This document shows, in pieces, positions 19,901-27,824 of a stretch of 64,000 bases of DNA; position 1 is the first letter of the stretch; every line of letters starts with the position of its first letter. The stretch is taken from contig CAJUSR010000012.1 in NCBI GenBank assembly GCA_910588855.1, positions 1-64,000 on the forward strand. The letters run 5' to 3'. The stretch comes from an uncultured Kineothrix sp. Its GTDB lineage: Bacteria; Bacillota; Clostridia; Lachnospirales; Lachnospiraceae. The position numbers were made by a program, and so were the translations under genes. The notes beneath the pieces were generated by a model that was given only the letters and a program-made list of their open reading frames with translations, made no database searches and was not told the DNA's origin.

Positions 19901-20786
19901 GCGCAAACGTCATAGGATTGTTTCTTATATGCAGGGGCGGAAGCTGTATTTTGAAGAATTTTATCAGGTGATCAAAGAGAGGATAGATGAAACCGAACTG
20001 TTGATCCGCCAGAAGGACAGAGAGCTGTTTGAAAATATCCTGTCGGATACGCTGAGCAGAAAGTTAAATGTCCGTATTGCAGAAAGCAGGAAATGGATTC
20101 AGGATATGTCTTCCCTTATGCGAAAGATGGATACTTCCATGTCGCTGACCTTTTTGCTGGACTGGAGATCGAAGACCGCAGATGGAGAGGGGATACTGGA
20201 TACCGCAGAGCTAGAGAAGATGCTAAACCGTGACAGGGAATTGATGACTGCGGAAGATATCGAAAAAATATCCGCACATTTCAGGAATAAGATTTATACG
20301 GTAAAGCAGATAGCGGAGGAAAACGGCGAAGTCTTAAGTTATTCGGATTTGGTGAGAGAAGCGCTGGACTACCGGAAGTGGTTTGAATTTAAAATGTTTT
20401 ACTACCGGAATAATGATAATAAAAAAGAATTGACCAACGGAGCTTTTAAACGTTTCAGCGGAGGGGAAAAGGCAATGGCCATGTATGTTCCGCTGTTTGC
20501 GGCAGTGAATGCGCAATATAAAAAGGCAGAGCAGGATGATTTGCCGAGAATGATTGCGCTGGATGAAGCTTTTGCAGGTGTGGATGACAAAAATATCAGC
20601 AGCATGTTTGATCTGGTAAGAAAATTTGATTTTGACTATATTATGAATTTGCAGGTATTGTGGGGATGCTATGCGTCCGTACCCTTCCTGCGGATCGCAG
20701 AATTGCTTCGGCCGGCTAATTCACAGGTGGTTACGGTTATTTATTATTTATGGAACGGAAAACAGAGAATCATTGAGGAACAGTGA
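16906..20786 (+). pseudogene. jetC: jetC-like SMC ATPase (TIGR02680), frameshifted
   Basis: Large SMC/MukB-like ATPase that would load on and extrude DNA in a Wadjet complex. The N-terminal frame has Walker A GQNGSGKS near residue 35. Near 17285-17290 the frame shifts: upstream ends with DGRRIG, and the continuation reads NDFNLYREVGNTKIAYTKQE in the other frame. The rest (to 20786) is long coiled coil, then the ABC signature FSGGEKAMAMY and Walker B RMIALDEAFAGVD. The restored length of about 1,290 residues suits the family. The separated downstream part alone lacks Walker A and could not be an ATPase. The lesion is not in a homopolymer run. Confidence 0.85.
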
Positions 20787-20787
20787 A

Positions 20788-22101
20788 GTGGAAGAAAAAA
20801 ATTTAGAGGAATGCGCTCTTTATTTCAGGAATCATAAAGCATATATCCGTATGTTTATGGAGATGAAGAAAAAATACATAAAATATGGGAAGCTTTCAGG
20901 AAAAATTTTTCTTAATCATTTATCTGAGGCGGAATGTATCGCGTTGGGTAAAGTTTTTGGGAGAAGTCTGCTGCCTGATGATTTTGAATTTTCCATTGCC
21001 CAGCTACAGGCGGCACTGGATGAGACGAAGTATTGTGGCGTCGAAGTGGCGGCTCTTGTAGAAAAATATTTTAATGAAAAAATACTGTCAAACAGCCAGA
21101 GGAGAGAAGAAAAGACGGAGTTAAACAAACGGTTTTGGGAAGAAGTGCTGCATGAGGCGGGAAGCCGGTTTGGAAAGGACGCCGGGGGAACTCTATGGCT
21201 CAATGAAGTGCGGGAACAGCGAAAATACGGTTACCAGTTGATTATGAGGGAAAGGGAAAAATCAAGGGATGATATAAAGAAAGTGATTATGGAAGTGTGC
21301 AGTGCATTGACATACTTGTCCCAAGGGTAGGGGAATGGAAAGGAATATGTCAGGCTGGCTGTGCTGGGGGCAGAAATCACAAAGAATCCCCATTCTTTTG
21401 ACAGGCAGAATGTAGCAGGACGTTTGCTGATCAGCGCTTTAAGCTTTACCTATAAGACAGAGGAACCAAAAGCACAGGAGGATGTTTTAGCCCTGTATTA
21501 TGCGGCAGGGATTATGACTGACGATATCTCCAGCTATACCACGTGTTATGGAATCCATTTCTACGAAGGTGACAGGGAACATGAAGCTTACCGATTTTTT
21601 ATTAGAAAGGGTGAAAAATATGTCCTGACGCTTTCCAATCTAAGCAGACTGACAAGGGCGGACAGCTGTAGGAAGAAAGTTTTCATTATAGAAAACCAGA
21701 TGGTCTTTTCACAAGTGTGCGAAGAAATGGGAGGAGAAGAATATCCGATTTTGTGTACTTCCGGACAGTTAAGAACAGCTTCTTTATTTTTAATAGATTT
21801 ACTGCTAAAGTCTGGATGCAAATTATATTACTGCGGTGATATAGACCCGGAAGGGATTGAGATAGCGGATCGAGTGATTGAAAGAGGATCCGGGCAGAGT
21901 TTTTCATGGAGAATGACGGCAGAGGACTATTACAGGTCAATATCGAATGAGATGCTTACAGAAAAACGTTTGACCCGGTTGGATAAGATTACGAATGCCC
22001 AATTGCGGGAAATTGTGCAGCTTTTGAAAACAGAAAAAAGAGCAGGGTATCAAGAGCATTTAATTGATTTAATGGTGGAAGATATTAAGGCAGAAAAATA
22101 G
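20788..22101 (+). pseudogene. jetD: jetD-like nuclease (TIGR02679/DUF2399), internal stop
   Basis: Toprim-type nuclease subunit of a Wadjet system, which cleaves the extruded plasmid. GTG 20788 starts one base after the jetC stop. A TAG at 21328-21330 interrupts the frame after YLSQG; the same frame continues with GNGKEYVRLAVLGAEITKNP and the rest of the domain to 22101. Toprim-like acidic motifs survive downstream: VFIIENQ and GDIDPEGIEIAD. Without the stop the protein would be about 437 residues, near family size. A single base change explains the stop, so this lesion is independent of the upstream frameshifts. Confidence 0.8.
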
Positions 22102-22693
22102 GATAACGAAGATAATTATTTTATCATAAAAAACTGGATGGAGTATCAGTCGAATGTTCTTAATGCGCCGGAACAGATAAAATTGATTGAGGAAAAGTGA
22201 TATACAAATATGACGTTTAAATAATATTTAGCTTGGAGAGGGTTAATGGAAAGAGCAACTAAATTATATTGAAAAAACGGAAGTTAAGCTGCTCTTTTTG
22301 AAATGTCTAGAATTAGGACATAAAAATTACAGAAGAAAAACTGTAAAGCAAGATTTCAAACCGGATTTTATTTTTATAGGTGCTAAGAAGACCATGATTG
22401 TGATGAATTAATCACTCAGAACCATTTTTATCAATAGCTAATGGCTTTAATTTCCTGTAATGATGTAACGAAGGTGGGCTGAGGAACCCTTTGCGTGAGG
22501 AGCAGTCTGCCGGGGTGATAAAACATGATTTTCGCTATTTGGAATTTTCTGCTAAAAATGATGGTGCAATAGGTGATTTATGGTAAAATAAATAATAGCA
22601 TAAGACTGATTATTATATTTATAAAATGAAATAATACAACAGGCATAGATTCATCGTGTAAAAAAATGATGGAAAGGGGAAACGAAAGATAAA
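22102..22693 (+). other. Gap with decayed sequence
   Basis: No intact gene is visible. A stop-delimited fragment at about 22111-22200 reads NWMEYQSNVLNAPEQIKLIE and ends EEK, looking like the tail of a lost gene. The remainder is AT-rich with short out-of-phase ORFs and no clear ribosome site or terminator. Confidence 0.4.
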
Positions 22694-23066
22694 ATGGGTA
22701 GCAACATTGAATGTGAAAAAGTTAGAAATATTATTATTTGTGAAACGGACAAGAATAAAAAAGGAGCTCTCTTTAACCGATTGGCTTATGATGTTTTCCA
22801 TGCACTTGGATTTGGAGAGCCGCGGTTTAATATACCGAAATCTGGAAGAGAAATTGACCTTATATTACAACATCGCACGGAAAATCGTAGAGTGCAAAGC
22901 TCATGCAGAGAAAGTGGGTGGAGCAGATGTAAACAAGTTCATAGGGGCGTTAGATGTAGAAAGGGGAAAATATGAACAAGATGGCATAAGTGTTGTTGGA
23001 TATTTTTTATCCCAATCCGGTTTTAAGGGATCGGTTTATGATCAGGAGGAAGAGAGGGTTAAGTAA
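22694..23066 (+). pseudogene. Restriction-endonuclease-like fragment, frameshifted
   Basis: ATG 22694 follows GGAAAGGGGAAACG and opens a frame reading GALFNRLAYDVFHALGFGEP, then SGREIDLIL. After about 22860-22900 the coding continues in another frame with KIVECKAHAEKVGGADVNKF. Joined, the order is an N-terminal helix, acidic residue in REIDL and ExK in VECK: a PD-(D/E)XK-like nuclease fold as found at the start of some defence proteins. The gene is also too short to be complete. The proposed nuclease identity is inference from the motif only. Confidence 0.45.
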
Positions 23067-23272
23067 GTTATTGTGGAAATGAACGAAAAGAATTTTATCT
23101 TCCTTTGGATAGCAATGAAATCATAAAGTATTATAATATTTTTATCCAAGTTGGGGTGACTGGAATTGAAAATGGGCAGGAAGAAGATTATATGAGTCTT
23201 GATTTGGTTGCAGAAATTTCTTCGCCAGATGATGATATTGCGTTTGAAATTTTATCTCATGGAGTAATGTAG
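23063..23272 (+). pseudogene. Orphan coding fragment, no start
   Basis: An open stretch without a usable start reads CGNERKEFYLPLDSNEIIKY and ends SPDDDIAFEILSHGVM at TAG 23270-23272. The amino-acid texture is protein-like, and acidic small domains of this look are common among toxin-immunity proteins, but I cannot place it in a family. It follows directly after the nuclease-like fragment in a different frame, so it may be the remainder of that gene or of a separate one. Confidence 0.3.
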
Positions 23273-23529
23273 TCTAGAGTATGCGATAAATTTTCAAATT
23301 CTTCTTTTGTGATACCGCAGCTTTCTGGAAAATGATGTTGTTCCCACCATAAAGAATCGGGTAACTCTCGAAAATAAAGAGGAACCGTTTGCAAATCGCA
23401 TTTTTCATACGTGTATGCAAGCTTCAAAATGGGATAGAAGTCATGTTCAAGCATTGGATTGTGCGGGTTGTAACTGTTTCCCAAAATATGACATGCCACA
23501 GCATATGCGGCATCTGGTTCTTTTCGCAT
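23257..23529 (-). CDS. Small hypothetical protein
   Basis: 90-residue ORF beginning MRKEPDAAYAVACHILGNSY and ending LSHTLDYITP. It has many aromatic residues and looks like a compact soluble domain. No ribosome site is evident before ATG, so it may be the end of a longer, decayed gene. It lies head-on to the fragment on the plus strand and overlaps its last bases. I do not recognise the family. Confidence 0.35.
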   Translation of the reverse strand: MRKEPDAAYAVACHILGNSYNPHNPMLEHDFYPILKLAYTYEKCDLQTVPLYFRELPDSLWWEQHHFPESCGITKEEFENLSHTLDYITP

Positions 23530-23617
23530 TCACGACATAAATAGTTATCAAGCACTCAGTTAAGTTAATTGAAATGGAAGATGAGGCCTGGGCAGGTTAT
23601 CACCCGGAAATTTTATC

Positions 23618-23902
23618 TCATCTATGTATTTTGCAAAATTGAAGTAAAATGGCGTCTGCGTCCGAATCAGGCACATTTTCTTTAAAATATTTTGTAAATG
23701 AAAGCAGAAAGCTATTCGCCTGCTTTTTCAGCCCTTTTTTACGCAGACTCCAATACTTTTGTATCTTTGTGATAAACTGCTCATAATACATGTCCAGGCT
23801 CTTCTCTATAATACTCATTATCAATTGTTCCGGTAACTTGGATTTATTGCATGAAACGTATCTTCCTAATGGCGGTACGGTTATGCAGCCGGTTCTTATC
23901 AT
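23618..23902 (-). CDS. Small hypothetical helical protein
   Basis: 94-residue ORF with alternating hydrophobic and charged residues (IIEKSLDMYYEQFITKIQKY), likely all-helical and cytoplasmic. No family was recognised and no convincing ribosome site is seen at the proposed start. It is in the same direction as the Sel1-repeat gene upstream of it on the minus strand, so it may be the last gene of that group or a remnant. The plus-strand stretch around 23550-23640 also shows short coding-like debris. Confidence 0.3.
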   Translation of the reverse strand: MIRTGCITVPPLGRYVSCNKSKLPEQLIMSIIEKSLDMYYEQFITKIQKYWSLRKKGLKKQANSFLLSFTKYFKENVPDSDADAILLQFCKIHR

Positions 23903-24175
23903 GATGTTTGCCGGACTTTATCATGCGTATAAACAATGTTCCGCTAGAGGGATGCTTTCACTTGCTTTTCAATTTCTGCATAATTGGTTTATTGGCAATA
24001 AGTTTATGTTTTGCTCTTGCAAAAGCCCGAATCAATCGTTTTCTTGCTTATACGAATCTGTGTGTGCTTTGTTACATACTAGTTCCTATAAAGTTTCATG
24101 ACGGAATCATTGATTCCGGTGAATTATTAAGCGGCTGTCTTTCCAGGCGTTCCGGCATCATAGATTCCCATGTTT

Positions 24176-25423
24176 TTATCTTCGGCGCCATACTCCAAAC
24201 AGGCTTTTTTTATAATGTTTCAGTGCTTCCATTGCCAATCCGTAATTTCCTGCCGCTTTCAGATACTCCACACCTTTTTCAATGTCCTCCCGTACACCGA
24301 TTCCCTCAGCATACATCATGCCCAGACCATAGTTTTTATAGGGTGAATTTCTGCTTTTTTCCAGGAACGCTTTTCCCCTTGCCGGCTCCTGTTGGCAGCC
24401 ATACCCCAATAGGTAGCAGATGCCCAGCAAATCATACTTGGTATATTCCGGTTCTTCATCCTTTTCCAGCCATTGCACAGCCCGCGCATAGTCCACAGCC
24501 GTACCATAGCCGTGAAAATACATGATTCCCAGTTGACGACAGGCGTAGCTGTCGTTGCCATAGCCGGCGGTTTTTTCGTAGCATTGGAGGGCATAGGGCA
24601 GGTTGCGTTCTACGGCCTTGCCATCCCAATAAATATCCCCTACAATATGCCAGCCCCACAGGTGTCCGGCTTCTGCAGCCTTAAGCGCCCAGGGGAGGGC
24701 TTCTTTGTGGTTTTCATCTGTGTATGCCAAATGATTGGCGTAGGCATACATCCACTCCGGATAACCCTGTTCTGCACCCTGGCGAATAATCGGCATCGCC
24801 TTTTCCGGCTCTGGCAGGATGTAATCTCCCCGACCATGCTGGTAATAATGGCAATAATTCCTTCCTGCCAGAATCATACCGCCGGAAAATGCCTTTTCAA
24901 ACCAGAGAATGCTCTGTTCCATTTGCAACTGTTTCCAGGTATTCCAGGATTTCCTATTTGCAAATTCGCTTTCCTTGCGGTTTTCAATCTCTATGATGTC
25001 CAGAAAATAATAGGTGTTCCCAATCATGTACTGGCAGAATGGACAGCCGTTTTCAGCTTTTTCAAGGATTTCTCCCCATGCTTCTTTTATGCTGTCAAAC
25101 GGCATGATTTCCCGCAGCTCCGGTGTCAGCATATCCATACGGAGCGCTCCAAGAACTGCGGCTGCGCTGCCCAAGGAAATTGCCTGCTGAAGCATGGCGT
25201 AGGCTGCCGCCTCGTTTTCTTCAAATGGGTGATATTCCCAGCTATAACAAGAACCGGAAAAGCAGCGGGAGAGGAAATAGCAGGCATCCCCGTCCTCGTC
25301 CTTGGCCGCAAGAAATAGTGCGTCCGTTGCCGTTTTTGCCTTGTCGTTATCACAACAATAATAGAGATCCTCAATGGCCTTATCCACCACATCGCTAAAA
25401 TATTTTCCCATGTTTCTTCTCAT
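24176..25423 (-). CDS. Sel1/TPR-like repeat protein
   Basis: 415-residue soluble protein built from Sel1-type repeats, for example AEQGYPEWMYAYANHLAYTD, LGIMYFHGYGTAVDYARAVQ and LGMMYAEGIGVREDIEKGVE. Sel1 repeats form helical solenoids that mediate protein interactions. ATG 25423 has AAGGG five bases upstream; an in-frame ATG at 25411 is an alternative. It overlaps the end of the upstream two-TM protein by 29 bases, indicating co-translation. No signal peptide. Partner and role are unknown. Confidence 0.8.
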   Translation of the reverse strand: MRRNMGKYFSDVVDKAIEDLYYCCDNDKAKTATDALFLAAKDEDGDACYFLSRCFSGSCYSWEYHPFEENEAAAYAMLQQAISLGSAAAVLGALRMDMLTPELREIMPFDSIKEAWGEILEKAENGCPFCQYMIGNTYYFLDIIEIENRKESEFANRKSWNTWKQLQMEQSILWFEKAFSGGMILAGRNYCHYYQHGRGDYILPEPEKAMPIIRQGAEQGYPEWMYAYANHLAYTDENHKEALPWALKAAEAGHLWGWHIVGDIYWDGKAVERNLPYALQCYEKTAGYGNDSYACRQLGIMYFHGYGTAVDYARAVQWLEKDEEPEYTKYDLLGICYLLGYGCQQEPARGKAFLEKSRNSPYKNYGLGMMYAEGIGVREDIEKGVEYLKAAGNYGLAMEALKHYKKSLFGVWRRR

Positions 25424-26552
25424 CCTTTCCCTTTGCGTTTTCTATCTGGGCGGTAATATCAGCCCAACCGCTCATTTCTTCAAAGAAACCGTGGTTTAAA
25501 TAATTGGCCAGCCAGAATTTTACCTGTGTCACAGTTCCCTCTCTCGCCAGAAATCTGGTGTTCCCGTTCTTTGTATTATTGGTACACCAGATAACCGTCA
25601 GGTCATTTTGGACGCCGGGAAACAAATCAAAGGCTTTCGTTCCCCATTCCAGGACGACCTTTGTGTATTTTCCCTCATAGATGCCTTCAACGGCCAATTC
25701 CACATCCCTAGAAGAAAAAAATTTGTGTTCATCATGCCAGCTTTCTCCAAAAATGACCAGGAGCTGGTGCCAATATGTCATTTGTCCTTTCTGATTGATT
25801 AAAATCTGTTGCCAGAAAGTTTCCACACTTTCCTCTAGGGTATCTGCCTTGTTTGTGCAGGTGTATGCTTCATTTGTGCAGGTGTCTGCTTCATTCCCAT
25901 GTATGGAAGCCCTCGAAGGTACTTTCTTCCATCCGGTATTATCCTCATTTTGGCTGGTATCACCTTCGTCCTGCGGGGATTTAGGTTCAATGTTTTTCCA
26001 CTCGGAAAAATCAGGGCTGCCGGCTAACAACTGTTTCAGCCATTCCACTGTCATATCCGGCTCTGCGCTTTTCTGGTATATCCGATATCCGCCCTTTGGG
26101 ATTTCAAAAAATGCCACCAAAATGATATTGCCATGATAGATATATAAAATCTGTTTTAACAAGCCATGTTCTCCGGCAGGAAGAGGTGGTAGTATCTGGA
26201 TATCAAAACGTTTGGGCTCTTCACTTTCCGCAAGAATATCCATCTGTTCCCTTAAAACTTCCGGTGTAACCAGGGAACTTCTGTTTCCGGATGTATCCGT
26301 AAGAATAAACTGAATTGTTGGTGCCTGCCCCGGCTTTTTCACGGGCTTAACCAAATCGCGGACTCCATCCCATATTCCCAACAAACCAAAGCCTGCCATA
26401 CCAAGCCTCACCAGGAACCGGGCAATGCCAATACCTTCCTTTATTTCAGCAAGGCCTATAACTGCCAGGCCAAGGCCGAGAAATGCCCCATAACATCCTA
26501 ATATAAGAGGTACCAGCCGCAGCCGTTTTCCTGTTTTATTATTTGTCCCCAT
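25395..26552 (-). CDS. Hypothetical protein with two N-terminal membrane segments
   Basis: 385 residues if ATG 26552 is used, which follows AAGGAGG by six bases; upstream in-frame ATGs lack such a site. Residues about 10-55 contain two hydrophobic helices (LVPLILGCYGAFLGLGLAVI), followed by a soluble part of unknown fold. A short repetitive low-complexity patch around residues 215-240 reads NEADTCTNEAYTCTNKADT and resembles a recent codon-level duplication. It is the first gene of a two-gene unit with the Sel1 protein. No family recognised. Confidence 0.65.
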   Translation of the reverse strand: MGTNNKTGKRLRLVPLILGCYGAFLGLGLAVIGLAEIKEGIGIARFLVRLGMAGFGLLGIWDGVRDLVKPVKKPGQAPTIQFILTDTSGNRSSLVTPEVLREQMDILAESEEPKRFDIQILPPLPAGEHGLLKQILYIYHGNIILVAFFEIPKGGYRIYQKSAEPDMTVEWLKQLLAGSPDFSEWKNIEPKSPQDEGDTSQNEDNTGWKKVPSRASIHGNEADTCTNEAYTCTNKADTLEESVETFWQQILINQKGQMTYWHQLLVIFGESWHDEHKFFSSRDVELAVEGIYEGKYTKVVLEWGTKAFDLFPGVQNDLTVIWCTNNTKNGNTRFLAREGTVTQVKFWLANYLNHGFFEEMSGWADITAQIENAKGKDEKKHGKIF

Positions 26553-27137
26553 CATCTGCCTCCTTGCAGCCCTTATCATTTTTTGCCCAGCCAGCCTGTT
26601 CCTAAAATCCGGTATGAAAAAGTAGAAGGTTATTAGCAAAATCCTGAAAATCAGGGAACTTTATTTTCTTCCCATATTCCAGGCAGAACCGCAGGAACCG
26701 TCCGGCCCTTGTCTGCCAAGCCTTGACGAATTGTATATATATACAGTTCCAGAAGTAAAAGATTTCCAAAGGCCGTGAATGACTGCTTGCGCCTGCAAAG
26801 GAATTTTCAATCATATCCTGAAAACCCCATAATCCAGTTGGCAGCCTTTACTTTTTTTATTATACGTTTTTTTCAGCGCCCATTCAATATTCGTTCCATT
26901 AAGCTGATAAAAAAGTGTCTTCGACACTTCTTAATTTATGTCCTTCTGGCGAAGGGCTTTCCTATATGGTAAAAATAGAAACAAAGCTACTATTTATCTT
27001 TGGCGGCTTTGGCTGAAAGAGTAGAATATTGTGGCTAAATCGAAAACGTGCGATTTTCGGATAAGGACTATTTAGAAGCGGATTATTGGCTTTGTGGAAA
27101 AATATATTCAGAAAGGCAATGGAAATAAAACATTGGT
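26553..27137. other. Gap holding one repeat copy and debris
   Basis: No gene is supported here. An inverted copy of the mosaic repeat lies at 26908-26974. Sequence just before 27138 may belong to the eroded front of the HATPase_c_4-type fragment. Confidence 0.5.
26908..26974 (-). repeat. Mosaic repeat, module B (inverted copy)
   Basis: On the minus strand this matches the module found at 36602-36660 and 39278-39355: TATAGGAAA, CCTTCGCCAGAAGG, then GAAGTGTCGAAGACACTTTT. The last part is a perfect hairpin (AAGTGTC/GACACTT). It lies outside any supported gene. Confidence 0.75.
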
Positions 27138-27503
27138 ATGTTATATGGCGGATTAACGATGGAGCAGGCTATATCAGGACGTTATAAAATTCGCAATGTT
27201 TGTATGGCGGAGATATTCAGACGGATAGGCATCGCCGAACAGTGGGGAACAGGTCTCCACAGAATGATTCAGGGTTGTAGAGAATATGGAGTACGGGAGT
27301 CAGAGTCTATTGATATGGGGGATGCGTTTCGGGTGAATTTATATCGTCCAAGAATAGACACTAGCATAGAAAATATAGAAAACTTTGCGGAGTCTGGCAC
27401 AGAAATGGTAAGTGCGTACCACATTTTGCTTTACAAAATAATTTCGGCTGGATATAATTATATCTGTATAATATATGGGATTTTATGGTGGGTAAATTGG
27501 TAA
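27138..27503 (+). pseudogene. HATPase_c_4 (RecG-like C-terminal) fragment of a regulator
   Basis: The fragment reads MLYGGLTMEQAISGRYKIRN then CMAEIFRRIGIAEQWGTGLHRM, the signature end of AlbA_2/Schlafen-like DNA-binding regulators whose C-terminal region resembles an ATP-binding GHKL domain. These proteins are normally over 400 residues; here the N-terminal DNA-binding half is missing. After about residue 75 the sequence loses resemblance to the family. There is no ribosome site at 27138. It is a decayed gene, and the neighbours to the left are equally fragmentary. Confidence 0.6.
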
Positions 27504-27824
27504 AAAAGTACATCAAATTTGCTGCCAATGTTCTTTAATGCAGGCGGCGAAGGAACAGACGAAAACGGTACGGATAGCACATATAATCCAACCGGTTCAG
27601 TCATAGTTGGCGGAAATTTTTTATAAAAAGCCGTACAAGAAGTAGGGTTTTAAAGACCATTTTTCATTTAGGAAAGAGAGCATTACTAAGTATGAATTTA
27701 GTATTAGCGTAATAATTCAGGGAATTTTTACCAACGCTTTTATCCCTAATATTATAACTATTTATATCGGGAGAGTATGGTTAACCAGAGGTTCTCCCAA
27801 AACTAAAAGCAGGAGGTTACGAAA
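27504..27824 (+). other. Leader region before the LRR protein
   Basis: A short reading frame at about 27529-27627 (MFFNAGGEGTDENGTDSTYN) has no ribosome site and looks like debris. AGGAGG at 27811-27816 serves the downstream gene. No clear -35/-10 pair was found by eye. Confidence 0.35.

Noticed and set aside
23908..25318. Plus-strand ORFs opposite the Sel1-repeat gene
   Set aside because: The minus-strand product has clear Sel1 repeats; the plus frames are shadows.
14936..27800. Prophage or integrative element
   Set aside because: No integrase, capsid, terminase, relaxase or att-like direct repeats were seen.
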